From NCBI GenBank assembly GCA_012840245.1, contig DULR01000057.1, positions 1 through 39,964 on the forward strand: 39,964 nt of DNA, in the 5' to 3' direction. Positions 1 to 8,428 of the stretch are shown here, piece after piece (the first letter of the stretch is position 1; every line of letters begins with the position of its first letter). The position numbers and the translations under genes were made by a program. The notes below the pieces were generated by a model. It saw only the letters and a program-made list of their open reading frames with translations, was not told the DNA's origin and ran no database searches. This stretch comes from Clostridiaceae bacterium (GTDB taxonomy: Bacteria; Bacillota; Clostridia; DSM-8532).

Positions 1-359
1 CGGCCAACAGCCTAACATGTCATGTACTCATTGTCAACAGCTTTCGCGGCATAAACGCTTAGACTATTGTTTGATTAGCTACTGCTTTGATGACCGAGGT
101 ATTTTACACACAAATTTGGACTTGACTTTAAAGTATCTTTATAATATCATTGAATCTGCCATATGTCAATAGAAATTAAAAGTAATATTTTTCTATTATA
201 AACGGGATTTGCGGTAACAAACCCCCGACAAATATAGCATTGAACCGCTAAATTTTTTATATTCCTGATTGTCTGTGATTTGTCTTTTTCCATTTGGGTA
301 AATACAAGTAACAAAATTATCAAACCTATACATTTAATTGAGTATCAGGAGGATTTAGC
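1..359. other. Intergenic region upstream of the chemoreceptor
   Basis: No gene was recognised here. The region is AT-rich. An imperfect hairpin lies at 203-227 (CGGG-TTTG pairing with CAAA-CCCG around a six-base loop). A minus-strand promoter-like pair, TTGACA (32-37) and TAGGCT (9-14) with a 17-base spacer, could serve a gene beyond the left edge. An AGGAGG ribosome binding site at about 348-353 belongs to the chemoreceptor. I saw no clear sigma-D (flagellar) promoter. Confidence 0.4.
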
Positions 360-2360
360 ATGAGAAAGGGGATGTCCATCAGAATCAAAATATTGGCGCT
401 GGTAATAGCAGTCGTACTGCTGCCAACGTCAATGTTGACCTACATAAGTCAGAAGACTGCAAGCGACGCAATAAAAGATGAAATAATGAAATCCATCAAT
501 GAAAACACGAATAATATAAAAGAAACAGTAAATATGTTCCTTAAAACACACGAGGAAAACCTCCGATCATTCAGTCAAAATAAATCCCTCATCAGTTTTC
601 TTTCATCGCAGCGTAGAGATATTGGAGAAATGCTCGGTGATCTGGAGTGGTTCAAGTCGCTTAATTCCGATATCCAGTCCATTTATGTGGCAACAGCAGA
701 CAAAGAACTGTATATAGTGCCTGAAGCCGATCTTCCCGACGACTTCGATCCCACCACCAGAGTATGGTATACCAATGCAGTTTCTAAAAATGATCTTATA
801 TGGACTGATCCATATCTCGACGCAGCCGTCGGCAATCTGGTCATTACTGTAGCAATACCGATCTATGATGAAAACAACGATATCCTTGGAGTCCTGGGCG
901 CAGATATCTCTCTGGAATATATGACCGGAATCATCAACTCATTCAGGATCGATGATACAGGATACTATATTTTAAGCACCAACAGGGGCAAAATCGTAAC
1001 ACATCCTCAACAGGACAAGATAGGTCAGCCTCTGGCTACTGATGTATTAAGAGAAGAGGCAATATCAGGCGAATATGAAGGAAAAATGGTATACCATTAT
1101 AACGGGGAAGATAAATATACCGCATATACGACCATAGATAAAACAGACTGGAAGCTGTTCGGTACCTTCAACCTTTCGGAAATAAGGAAGAAAACCAATG
1201 CCATCGTCCAGAGCTCCATAATTGCAACAGTGCTGTTAATCACAGCAGGGATACTGATGGGTGTCTTTTTGTCAAATCCCATCATCAGGAACATCAAGCG
1301 CCTCGTTAAGGACATGAACCTCATCGGCAACGGGGATTTCACAGTCAGAAGCAAGATCAGGAGCAAGGATGAAATAGGACTTCTGGTCCAGAGTCTGAAC
1401 AAAATGACTGCAGACCTGAGCAGTACCATGGAAAATATAAAAAAGATGTCTCTGGATGTATCCATGTCTGCCGATTCATTGGCTGCATCAGCTGAGGAAT
1501 CAAGCGCTACGACCGAGGAGATCTCCCGTACCATCACTGAAATTGTAAAAGTGACCGAGGATCAGGCATACAGTACCGAAGACGGCCTTAAAAAGACAAC
1601 TCAGCTGGCTGAAAACATTCAGGATGTCTCTTCTGAAATAGACAAGATAATAGATGTCGTCAAAGAGTCGAATACTCTTAAGGAAAAAGGACTGAATGCT
1701 GTCATCGTCCTGAAGGAAAAGTCCGATGCCAGCAATGCTGCTTCGGATGAGATCAACTCGGCTATCCTGGAAATGGACAAGAGCGCAGAGCAAATCGGAG
1801 TGATCGTGGAAACAATAAACAATATAGCCGCTCAGACAAACCTGCTCTCTCTGAACGCATCCATCGAAGCCGCGCGTGCGGGCGAATCAGGCCGGGGCTT
1901 TGCCGTTGTGGCAGATGAGATAAGGAAGCTGGCTGAGCAATCGGCAGAAGCTTCAAGAAGCATCAAATCCCTGATCGACAATATACAGGCCAAGTCCAAG
2001 AATGCCGTCAATACGGTAGATGAAAGCAAAAAAATAATTGAAGCACAGAATGTAGCCGTTGCAGAGACACAGGGAGCTTTCAACGATATCTCGGAGATGC
2101 TGCAGAGCATAAGCGACAACCTCTCGTCCATAAGCAGCCTCAATGAGGTAATGGTCGGGAAAAAGAATGAGATACTGAGCGTTATGGAAGCAATATCTGC
2201 TTCTGCTGAAGAAACTTCGGCATCTACAGAGCAGATCTCAGCATCATCAGTCCAGCAGGCAGCAGCCATAGAGGAAGTGGCAAAGACTGCAGAGCATCTC
2301 AATATACTCGCACAGAAGCTGTCCGAAGAAATATCCAAGTTCAAAATCGATGAAAAATAA
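360..2360 (+). CDS. Methyl-accepting chemotaxis protein with extracellular Cache domain
   Basis: A 666-residue transmembrane chemoreceptor that passes an extracellular small-molecule signal to CheA/CheW. Visible parts in order: a first membrane segment at about residues 8-29; an extracellular double-Cache-like domain to about 275, with the typical [12 protein letters not shown] strand; a second membrane segment at about 282-304; a HAMP linker at about 305-357; and the coiled-coil signalling domain to the C-terminus, with the family hairpin tip around [20 protein letters not shown]. The ATG has an AGGAGG site 6 bases upstream. It stands alone, convergent with the LonC gene. The Cache domain suggests an amino acid, carboxylate or similar ligand, but the ligand cannot be read from sequence. 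Confidence 0.95.
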   Translation: MRKGMSIRIKILALVIAVVLLPTSMLTYISQKTASDAIKDEIMKSINENTNNIKETVNMFLKTHEENLRSFSQNKSLISFLSSQRRDIGEMLGDLEWFKSLNSDIQSIYVATADKELYIVPEADLPDDFDPTTRVWYTNAVSKNDLIWTDPYLDAAVGNLVITVAIPIYDENNDILGVLGADISLEYMTGIINSFRIDDTGYYILSTNRGKIVTHPQQDKIGQPLATDVLREEAISGEYEGKMVYHYNGEDKYTAYTTIDKTDWKLFGTFNLSEIRKKTNAIVQSSIIATVLLITAGILMGVFLSNPIIRNIKRLVKDMNLIGNGDFTVRSKIRSKDEIGLLVQSLNKMTADLSSTMENIKKMSLDVSMSADSLAASAEESSATTEEISRTITEIVKVTEDQAYSTEDGLKKTTQLAENIQDVSSEIDKIIDVVKESNTLKEKGLNAVIVLKEKSDASNAASDEINSAILEMDKSAEQIGVIVETINNIAAQTNLLSLNASIEAARAGESGRGFAVVADEIRKLAEQSAEASRSIKSLIDNIQAKSKNAVNTVDESKKIIEAQNVAVAETQGAFNDISEMLQSISDNLSSISSLNEVMVGKKNEILSVMEAISASAEETSASTEQISASSVQQAAAIEEVAKTAEHLNILAQKLSEEISKFKIDEK

Positions 2361-2361
2361 A

Positions 2362-2434
2362 AATGAGTCTAGGGGACGGAGACTTTGACTCATTCTTGCC
2401 CCATCAAACAGAATGAGTCAAAGTCTCCGTCCCC
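2362..2434. repeat. Inverted pair of GGGACGG-core hairpin repeats
   Basis: A perfect 25-base inverted repeat (2372-2396 and 2410-2434) surrounds a 13-base loop. Inside the left arm is a smaller hairpin, AATGAGTC (2362-2369) with GACTCATT (2387-2394), holding the GGGGACGG core in its loop. The same 25-base arm recurs exactly at 30061-30085. It lies between convergent genes and could also stop transcription of the chemoreceptor. Confidence 0.8.
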
Positions 2435-2448
2435 AAAACTCACTTCAT

Positions 2449-2488
2449 TTCGTTCGGAATGACAGGCTAGACTGCGAAGCTATAAAAT
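2449..2488. repeat. Fragment of the TGTCATYCTGAG repeat (right end)
   Basis: GGAATGACAGGCTAGACTGCG and the bases after it resemble the right end of the fuller element at 29843-29989 (GAATGACATGGTTAGGCTGCG). Only this end is present, so it is read as a truncated copy. Confidence 0.5.
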
Positions 2489-2495
2489 AAGAAAA

Positions 2496-2526
2496 GGGCA
2501 GATGAACGATTTGATTCATCTGTCCC
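2496..2526 (-). terminator. Intrinsic terminator of the LonC gene
   Basis: GGGCAGATGAA (2496-2506) pairs with TTCATCTGTCCC (2515-2526) with a single bulge and an 8-base loop. Read on the minus strand, the hairpin follows the protease stop codon by about 10 bases and is followed by a T-rich run (CCCTTTTCTTATTTT). Confidence 0.75.
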
Positions 2527-2536
2527 TGATATGCAT

Positions 2537-4942
2537 TTACATATTGTACTTGGCGGTGGTTTCGGCAAAGTAGCGTAGCTTTTTGTATACCCTGTCGTTT
2601 ACGGTCCCCACCGGATATGTGCCGTCGGGAAGCCTTTCGCCTGCCGGAACACCGGTCAGTATCTCGATGCCTTCGTCTACCGTCTTTATGGGATAAATGT
2701 GGAACAGTCCTTTTTCGACCGCTTCAACCACCTCATCCGACAAAACCAGATTCTTTATGTTCTGATACGGGATTATAACACCCTGTTTCCCATTGAGCCC
2801 GTTTATTTTGCATATTTCAAAGAAACCCTCTATTTTGAACGTGGCACCGCCGATGGGCTGTATGTAACCCATCTGGTTCACTGAACCGGTGACTGCAATC
2901 CCCTGATATATGGGCAGATCTGACAGGCTGGAAAGTATTGCGAACAGCTCGGTTGCCGAAGCGCTGTCTCCTTCTATGCCGCTGTACAGCTGCTCGAAGC
3001 ATATGCTTGCAGACAGGGACAGAGGTATCTCCTGGGCATATTTTTTGCCGATATAGCCGCTTATGATCAAAACTCCCTTGGAGTGGGTGGTCCCGCCTGT
3101 TTCAACTTCCCGTTCGATATCGAGGATCCCGGTCCTTCCCATATAAGTCGCGGCAGTGATCCGGTTGGGCTTTCCGAAGGCGTAATCTCCCATATCCACA
3201 ACGGCAAGGCCGTTTATCTGTCCCACCGCATATCCGTCGGTATCGATCATAAGAGTGCCCTCGCGGATCATCTCCAGAAGCTCTTCGTTATATTTGCCGG
3301 ACCTCTTCTTCTTCTCTGCTATGGCCTTTTTGACATGGCGCTCTGTCACCAGCCGGCTGCCCTCGATCCTGGCCCAGGTCCCGGCTTCGCCCAGAATGTT
3401 GACTATTTCCGAAAACCTTGTAGTGAGCTTGTTTTGATCCTGTACGAGCCACGAGCTGTAATTCACCACTTCTGCGACCGCCGATCTGTCAAAATGCCTT
3501 ATGCCCTCCTTGTTGCAAAATGCGCCTATGTACTGTGCAAGCCGGTATATATTCTCGTCGGTCCTGTCCATATGGTCGTCAAAATCAGCTTTGATCTTGA
3601 AATATTTTCTGAAGTCCCTGTCGTAGTTATATAAAAGATGATATATTTCGCTGCTGCCCACAAGGATTATCTTGACGCTTATGGGGATGGGCTCGGGTTT
3701 GAGCGCTGATACGGCCACCAGACCCATCTGCTCCTTTATGTTCTCTATTATTATCTGCCTTGTCTTCAAAGTGCGTTTTATTGCCTCGAAGGACTGGGGG
3801 TTCGACAGCACGTCATTGACCTGAAGAATAAGAAATCCGCCGTTTGCCTGATGGAACAATCCCGGTTTGATAAGAGTATGGTCGGTCGTCATGGTCCCAA
3901 ACTCGTTCTCGTACTCGCATCTGCCCATGAGGTTATAGTAGGTGGGATTATAGTCCACTATCACAGGCGCGCCATGGAGCCTGCTGTTATCGACGAGAAG
4001 ATTTACCTTATATCTGTCATATGGTTTCTCTTCTCCGCCCTTCTTCATCATGATCAGCTGGGCCAGCATGTTTTGCTGGTCTTCACCGTAATCTCTCTCC
4101 ACCATGCTGTCTATATTGTTGAGAATGTCTTCCCTGACTTTGTCCAGATATTCGACAACCAGAGGATACTGGCTGTATTTGTCCTTCAGATCATCGATAT
4201 GGATGCCTACGGCGTAAAGGGCTATCTGGTTTTCCCATTCCTTTATGGCAGCCTCGGCTTCCATTTCGATTTCCCGGATCTTTCTGATGGTATCGTTCGT
4301 TTCGGTCTGAAGCTCTTCGGAGGATTTGGACATTTCGATCTTGGTCTCTTCGTCCAGAGCCCTGAATTCCTCTTCACTTAAGGGCTTCCCGTTAATGATC
4401 GGCATAAAATATATGCCGGAGTTGGCAAGCTTGACTCTAAATCCCCTCTCGGCAGCTTCATTGCTCAATTGCATCACGTATTCGTCTTTTTTGTCACGGA
4501 ACTCTTTTATGATACGGGAGCGTTCTTCTTCATACTCTTCCCCGTCGAAGGCTTTGGAGATTTCCTGCTCGATTATCTTTACGAAATCCTCCATATCCTT
4601 TTTGAATTCCCGGCCCATGCCGGCAGGAAGATTTATTGCCATTGGTCTGTTGGAATCTTCAAAATTATATACATAGCACCAATCGTCGGGCACAGGCATG
4701 AATCTCGCCTGTCTCTGAGCGCTTTCCAGAGCGTACCGGGTCTTCCCTTCACCCGATTCTCCTGCCATATAAATATTGTAACCGTCCAGTTGGATGCTAA
4801 GGCCGAACTCTGTGGCTTCAGATGCTCTTTTTTGTCCGATAAGCTCTCTTGATGGGGTCAATACTGATGTGTCATGAAATTTGAATATCGAAGGATCGCA
4901 TTTTTTTCTCAGTTCATTGGCGCCAAGTGGTGTCACTGCCAT
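2537..4942 (-). CDS. LonC-type ATP-dependent protease (AAA and Lon proteolytic domains)
   Basis: An 801-residue Lon-family protease without the N-terminal LON substrate domain of LonA. The P-loop is GESGEGKT at about residues 61-68. A long charged, probably coiled-coil insertion spans roughly 115-290. A GGFLILQVND strand marks the Walker B region. The C-terminal Lon protease domain has the dyad Ser660 (GDSASATE) and Lys703 (GGATFKIEGFF), exactly 43 residues apart as in Lon. The start has GGGGGTG 6-10 bases upstream. It lies 120 bases after rimI and may be read from the same transcript or its own promoter. Known family role: turnover of damaged or regulatory proteins, but the targets are unknown. 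The GATFK segment departs from the GGVNEK form I recall for this subgroup. Confidence 0.88.
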   Translation of the reverse strand: MAVTPLGANELRKKCDPSIFKFHDTSVLTPSRELIGQKRASEATEFGLSIQLDGYNIYMAGESGEGKTRYALESAQRQARFMPVPDDWCYVYNFEDSNRPMAINLPAGMGREFKKDMEDFVKIIEQEISKAFDGEEYEEERSRIIKEFRDKKDEYVMQLSNEAAERGFRVKLANSGIYFMPIINGKPLSEEEFRALDEETKIEMSKSSEELQTETNDTIRKIREIEMEAEAAIKEWENQIALYAVGIHIDDLKDKYSQYPLVVEYLDKVREDILNNIDSMVERDYGEDQQNMLAQLIMMKKGGEEKPYDRYKVNLLVDNSRLHGAPVIVDYNPTYYNLMGRCEYENEFGTMTTDHTLIKPGLFHQANGGFLILQVNDVLSNPQSFEAIKRTLKTRQIIIENIKEQMGLVAVSALKPEPIPISVKIILVGSSEIYHLLYNYDRDFRKYFKIKADFDDHMDRTDENIYRLAQYIGAFCNKEGIRHFDRSAVAEVVNYSSWLVQDQNKLTTRFSEIVNILGEAGTWARIEGSRLVTERHVKKAIAEKKKRSGKYNEELLEMIREGTLMIDTDGYAVGQINGLAVVDMGDYAFGKPNRITAATYMGRTGILDIEREVETGGTTHSKGVLIISGYIGKKYAQEIPLSLSASICFEQLYSGIEGDSASATELFAILSSLSDLPIYQGIAVTGSVNQMGYIQPIGGATFKIEGFFEICKINGLNGKQGVIIPYQNIKNLVLSDEVVEAVEKGLFHIYPIKTVDEGIEILTGVPAGERLPDGTYPVGTVNDRVYKKLRYFAETTAKYNM

Positions 4943-5062
4943 TTAAAACACCCCCGTTTTGATAGTACAACATAACTGTCGAACTTATTCATACATTTCT
5001 ATCTACCACTAAGAAAACATATGAAACAGAGGGTGTTTGTGTGAACGGCATATGTTTTGATA

Positions 5063-5512
5063 CTACAGCTTCAGCCACATTATCAGCGCGTCTTCATTAT
5101 TGTCTGAATAATAATTTTTACGGATTCCTGCGGTTTTGAATCCAAAGCTTTCATATAGCGAGATGGCGACCATGTTGCTCTTCCTTACCTCTAGAGTTAT
5201 AGCATGTATTTCCATCTCTTGCGCTTTTTCGATCATGGCCGTGATAAGCGCCCTGCCGTAGCCCAGTCCCCTGAAATCGGGATGGATAGCTATATTGGTG
5301 ATCTGCCCCTCATCGAGGATCTTCCAGAATCCGATATATCCGACCACTTTCCCTTCTGCTTCGGTGACGAGATATCGGGCGTTCGGATTGAACAGCTCAT
5401 CTTCGAACATCAGTCTGGACCATGGAATGCTGAAGCTCTTTTGCTCTATTTCGACTATGCTGTCAAGATCCCTGCTCTCCATATTGCGGATCACAGGCTT
5501 TATGTATTCCAT
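5063..5512 (-). CDS. rimI: Ribosomal protein alanine N-acetyltransferase RimI
   Basis: A 149-residue GNAT enzyme. The acetyl-CoA loop RGLGYGRALI lies around residue 82 and the late motif ISLYESFGFKTAGIRKNYY is typical of RimI. Known role: N-terminal acetylation of ribosomal protein S18, though in Firmicutes the substrate is less certain. I chose the ATG at 5512 because GAGGTG lies 4 bases upstream; an in-frame ATG at 5524 overlaps the tsaB stop as ATGA but has a poor ribosome binding site. It follows tsaE and tsaB, the common Firmicutes order. The usual next gene, tsaD, is absent and a LonC protease follows instead. Confidence 0.88.
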   Translation of the reverse strand: MEYIKPVIRNMESRDLDSIVEIEQKSFSIPWSRLMFEDELFNPNARYLVTEAEGKVVGYIGFWKILDEGQITNIAIHPDFRGLGYGRALITAMIEKAQEMEIHAITLEVRKSNMVAISLYESFGFKTAGIRKNYYSDNNEDALIMWLKL

Positions 5513-5520
5513 AGTGCACC

Positions 5521-6231
5521 TCATAAAGCTGATTTTTCTTTCAACTCTTTCATTCGCTCTGCCTGGGATTTCCGAAGATAAATGGGTTCCAGTTCGAATG
5601 CGCTCACCGCTTTGTTTTTATAATATGCTTCCTCAGCCAGAAGTGCGGTGGCAGAAGCCCTTTGATATGCCATTGACTGTCCGGCGCATAGCAACCTGTT
5701 GCCCAATTTGTCCTTCAGCATGTCATAATGCAGGGATACGGCATCCCCAAGGATCAGGACGTCTTCATCGAAACCTGCAGAATAATTTATCCATTCATCT
5801 ATATGGATACCAAGATCCGGAGTGATCTTCTCAAACTTATTGCCGATCTTGCGGTAAAATGCCGTGAAGACCTGACGGTTCCGCGCATCGATCATGGGCG
5901 AGATCACACCCTTGAAATCAGGCATGGTATATGCAAGAGAATCAAGGGTAGGAATTCCGCACACAGGTTTTTTTAGGGAATAGGCAAGTCCTTTTATGGT
6001 GACCACTCCTATCCTCAGTCCTGTAAAAGAACCTGGACCTGTTGACGCGGCAAAAAGATCCACATCGCTGAAACTCCTGTCCAGGGCTGAAAGAATGGTC
6101 TTCAGCATGGGCATTATTTTCTGGGAATGTGTTTTGCCATATTGAGTCGAGAGCTCGGCCACGACCTTTCTATCCTCAACAACGGCACATGAGGCCGTGA
6201 GCCCTGAAGTATCAACGGCAAGGGTAAGCAT
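5521..6231 (-). CDS. tsaB: tRNA t6A biosynthesis protein TsaB
   Basis: A 236-residue ASKHA-fold protein that partners TsaD and TsaE in transferring threonylcarbamoyl to A37 of ANN-decoding tRNAs in the cytoplasm. The N-terminus AVDTSGLTASCAVV and the motif STGPGSFTGLRIGV (about residues 64-77) are diagnostic. Its start overlaps the end of tsaE by 20 bases, behind AAGGAAG, so the two are translationally coupled. The stop codon lies just before the rimI start. Length is normal for the family. Confidence 0.93.
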   Translation of the reverse strand: MLTLAVDTSGLTASCAVVEDRKVVAELSTQYGKTHSQKIMPMLKTILSALDRSFSDVDLFAASTGPGSFTGLRIGVVTIKGLAYSLKKPVCGIPTLDSLAYTMPDFKGVISPMIDARNRQVFTAFYRKIGNKFEKITPDLGIHIDEWINYSAGFDEDVLILGDAVSLHYDMLKDKLGNRLLCAGQSMAYQRASATALLAEEAYYKNKAVSAFELEPIYLRKSQAERMKELKEKSAL

Positions 6232-6670
6232 TGGTCTTCTTCCTTTCTATACAGATCAAACGGCCGTCTGGGTCGCTTGAGTCACGTTCCAGCCTTATGC
6301 GTACAGTATCGGGAGGAAGGATTTCCCGTACTTTGTCACCCCATTCCACCACATTGATCTCTTCGCCGGTGAAATAATCCTCCCAGCCGATTGCCAGAAG
6401 CTCTTCGGGATCATCGATCCTGTAAACGTCGAAATGATTGAGAACTATTTTACCCATATAAGTATTTACCAATGTAAAGGTCGGACTTGTTATGAAGGCG
6501 TCTATCCCCAATCCTGCGGCGATACCCTTCGTCAAAGCCGTTTTTCCTGTTCCCAGATCCCCTTCGAGGCTTATGGTGTCACCGGGCTTCAGTTCCCGGG
6601 AAAGATCTTTCCCGAGACTGAATGTTTCTTCTTCCGATTTTGTTCTGAATATCTGTACTTCCGGCGGCAT
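6212..6670 (-). CDS. tsaE: tRNA t6A biosynthesis ATPase TsaE
   Basis: A 152-residue P-loop ATPase needed for t6A modification of tRNA. The Walker A GDLGTGKTALTKG (about residues 37-49) is followed by the family motif SPTFTLVNTY; a VVEWGD strand lies near residue 107. I chose the ATG at 6670, four bases after the amidohydrolase stop codon at 6675-6677, because AAGGA lies 7 bases upstream and overlaps the preceding gene's end. An in-frame ATG at 6694 inside the upstream gene has no ribosome binding site. Confidence 0.93.
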   Translation of the reverse strand: MPPEVQIFRTKSEEETFSLGKDLSRELKPGDTISLEGDLGTGKTALTKGIAAGLGIDAFITSPTFTLVNTYMGKIVLNHFDVYRIDDPEELLAIGWEDYFTGEEINVVEWGDKVREILPPDTVRIRLERDSSDPDGRLICIERKKTNAYPCR

Positions 6671-6674
6671 TTCT

Positions 6675-7856
6675 TTATCCTTCTTTGTTCTCATAAATGA
6701 GTTTCCCGTCGATAAAAGTCATTTTTACCTTGCTCAGGTAGTCGAAGGGATGCTTCGTATAGATGACCATATCGGCATCCTTTCCAACTTCAAGGCTGCC
6801 TATGCGATTTTCAAGCCTTACGCTCTTTGCAGCGTTAATAGTGATTGCCTTTAATGCTTCCTCCTGTGGCATCCCTTCGCGGTATGCAAGGGATGCGCAT
6901 AACATGAGATGCTGGCTTGGAACGCAAGGGTGATCGCTCATTATGGCTACATCTATTCCTGACCTGGCCAGTATTCCGGGCGCTTTGACTGTCTGATTCC
7001 TGAGCTCGATTTTTGATCTGTCTGTCAGGATAGGTCCCAGAATGACATTATATCCGTTTTCCTTCAATATATCAGCTATAAGCCAGCCTTCGGTGCAATG
7101 ATCCAGGGTCATGTCCAGGTCGAATTCCTTTGCGATCCTGATAGCAGTCATGATATCGTCGGCTCTGTGGGCATGGGCTTTTATCACCAACTCCCTTTTG
7201 ATGACCGGAATGAGCGCTTCCAGCTTCATGTCGAAATCAGGCTTCTCGTTCTCTTCCTTATCTGCTTCGTATTTTTCAAGGTTCTCCAGATATTCTTTTG
7301 CCTTGAACAGCTGCTCTCTTATAAGGGCTGCCGTAGCCATACGGGTCGTGGGAAGCTGATGTTTTTCATGGTAGACTGTTTTTGGGTTTTCCCCGAATGC
7401 AAACTTCATGGCGCATGGAGCTTTGATGACCATCTCGTCCACGCTGCGCCCGTATGTTTTCAGCGCCGCAAACTGCCCTCCTATGACATTTGCGCTTCCG
7501 GGGCCTGTCACGACAGTAGTTATCCCGCTCTGATAAGCCTCGACGAAAGCCCTGTCTCCATGATAAACTCCGTCTATTGCCCTTAAATGGGGAGTTACGG
7601 GATCGGTCATCTCGTTCACATCATCGCCTTCAAACCCTACCGAATCCTCCATCATGCCTATATGGTTATGGGCATCCACCAGCCCGGGCATCAGAAACAT
7701 GCCCTCTGCATCGATCACCGCATCTCCTTCTTCCGGCTCAGGCATCGACGCCATATCGCCCAGATCTGCTATTTTACCGTCCTTCACCGACAAAAATCCG
7801 TTTTCATAGTCCTTACCTGTCATGGTAAGTATTTTTGCGTTCTTAATTAAAAGCAT
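6675..7856 (-). CDS. Amidohydrolase of the imidazolonepropionase-like group
   Basis: A 393-residue metal-dependent amidohydrolase. The N-terminal strand region (LLIKNAKILTMTG) and C-terminal GKDADMVIY form the composite beta-sandwich. The barrel carries the metal ligands: HxH in LVDAHNHIG (about residues 60-70), Lys in CAMKFAFGENPK (possible carboxylated bridging lysine), HAH (IKAHAHRADD), LDHCTEG and the late Asp in IMSDHP. The ATG at 7856 has GGAGG 5 bases upstream; a GTG at 7868 is less likely. The substrate cannot be assigned; bacterial relatives act on cyclic amides, dipeptides or deaminated rings. It heads an operon with tsaE, tsaB and rimI and has no evident link to tRNA modification. 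Confidence 0.85.
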   Translation of the reverse strand: MLLIKNAKILTMTGKDYENGFLSVKDGKIADLGDMASMPEPEEGDAVIDAEGMFLMPGLVDAHNHIGMMEDSVGFEGDDVNEMTDPVTPHLRAIDGVYHGDRAFVEAYQSGITTVVTGPGSANVIGGQFAALKTYGRSVDEMVIKAPCAMKFAFGENPKTVYHEKHQLPTTRMATAALIREQLFKAKEYLENLEKYEADKEENEKPDFDMKLEALIPVIKRELVIKAHAHRADDIMTAIRIAKEFDLDMTLDHCTEGWLIADILKENGYNVILGPILTDRSKIELRNQTVKAPGILARSGIDVAIMSDHPCVPSQHLMLCASLAYREGMPQEEALKAITINAAKSVRLENRIGSLEVGKDADMVIYTKHPFDYLSKVKMTFIDGKLIYENKEG

Positions 7857-7883
7857 CCTGACCTCCACGCCAAATTAGGCTAA

Positions 7884-7943
7884 TTATTTGATGTGACAAT
7901 GTGGAGATATGCTGTGAAAAACAGGTCGACTTACAGCTTTCAC
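7884..7943 (-). CDS. Possible 19-codon leader peptide upstream of the amidohydrolase operon
   Basis: A GTG-started frame of 19 codons (MKAVSRPVFHSISPHCHIK) ends at TAA 27 bases before the amidohydrolase start. It has a full AGGAGG site at 7949-7954, 5 bases before the GTG. The frame and its ribosome binding site overlap alternative pairings: ACAGG with CCTGT, or GTGAAA with TTTCAC. That is the layout of a translated leader, but nothing shows it is expressed. Three histidines and one cysteine lie near the end. The strong ribosome binding site is the main support. Confidence 0.35.
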   Translation of the reverse strand: MKAVSRPVFHSISPHCHIK

Positions 7944-7982
7944 GCAAACCTCCTGTGTCGCCAATGTAATCATAAAATAAAA

Positions 7983-8000
7983 AACAGGTGTTACCCTGTT
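7983..8000 (-). terminator. Terminator-like hairpin just downstream of a promoter
   Basis: On the minus strand AACAGG pairs with CCTGTT around a 6-base loop and is followed by TTTTATTTTATG. It lies only a few bases after the -10 element at 8005-8010, so it may act as an early terminator or attenuator for the amidohydrolase-tsaEB-rimI operon. The stem is short (6 bp). Confidence 0.45.
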
Positions 8001-8004
8001 CTTA

Positions 8005-8013
8005 ATTATAGCA
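8005..8013 (-). promoter_or_regulatory. Extended -10 promoter of the amidohydrolase-tsaE-tsaB-rimI operon
   Basis: On the minus strand TGCTATAAT is a perfect extended -10. The -35 position is poor (TAATCC at a 17-base spacing), as is common for extended -10 promoters. No other good promoter was seen before the amidohydrolase gene. Confidence 0.55.
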
Positions 8014-8039
8014 TGTTTTCTTTATATGGATTACAAAAT

Positions 8040-8360
8040 ATTCTGATTTGGGTGCACACAGCACATCCTGCTGATTCTTTGCTTTGCTCAGGCAAAAATA
8101 TGAGGCGGGCGCAAGGTTTCTCGCGGCAGTGAGCCGATAAACTTCGAAGGAAATGACCACCGAGCGATGACATTATTAGATAAGTTTGAGCGACCCGTAA
8201 GAAAAAGACCACACTTTGGGGCATGACGGAGCGAAAGCGGAGGAATGCCACATCATAGAGGTGACGGATCATACTGACGCAGGTGCTTAAAGGCGAACAG
8301 AGCGAGATTCTTGCGCTCGCCTAAGCAAGAAAGAGTCAAAGTCGAATGAATCAAGGGTTC
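8040..8360. other. Hairpin-rich intergenic block, possible structured RNA or degenerate repeat
   Basis: No credible gene. Several pairings follow one another on the plus strand: CGGGCGC (about 8106) with GCGACCCG (about 8197); inside it AAACTT with AAGTTT; then GGCAT...ATGCC closing an AGCGAAAGCG tip (about 8220-8249); then AGGC-GAGCG with CGCTC-GCCT (about 8290-8322). The block is richer in G and C than the intergenic DNA around it. An 88-codon frame across it on the minus strand has no ribosome binding site. It could be a structured RNA, a decayed mobile element or a genome repeat; I cannot decide. Confidence 0.4.
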
Positions 8361-8364
8361 AAAA

Positions 8365-8393
8365 TGTGCATAGAGGACCGTCCCTAATGCACA
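8365..8393 (-). repeat. GGGACGG-core hairpin repeat
   Basis: TGTGCAT and ATGCACA form the stem around the AGGGACGGTCCTCT core (minus strand). It matches the copy at 39437-39465 at 26 of 29 positions. On the minus strand it is followed by TTGATTCATTCGA, a degenerate form of the tag seen after other copies. Confidence 0.7.
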
Positions 8394-8394
8394 A

Positions 8395-8427
8395 AATGAG
8401 CATGGGGGATGTTCCCCCATGCTCATT
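8395..8427 (-). terminator. Intrinsic terminator of lonA
   Basis: A perfect 15-bp stem (8395-8409 with 8413-8427) with a 3-base loop begins two bases after the lonA stop codon. It is followed on the minus strand by TTTTGTG, so the U-run is short. Confidence 0.8.
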
Positions 8428-8428
8428 A

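Noticed and set aside
1-359. Flagellar sigma-D promoter or cyclic-di-GMP riboswitch upstream of the chemoreceptor
   Set aside because: No convincing match to either pattern.
3083-3634. A 183-codon plus-strand frame inside the LonC gene, and similar long frames inside lonA, tsaB, fusA and GH65
   Set aside because: They are opposite-strand frames of clear protein-coding genes and show no domain of their own.
8006-8272. An 88-codon minus-strand frame between lonA and the amidohydrolase operon
   Set aside because: No ribosome binding site, no recognisable domain, and it lies across the hairpin-rich block, so it is treated as chance.
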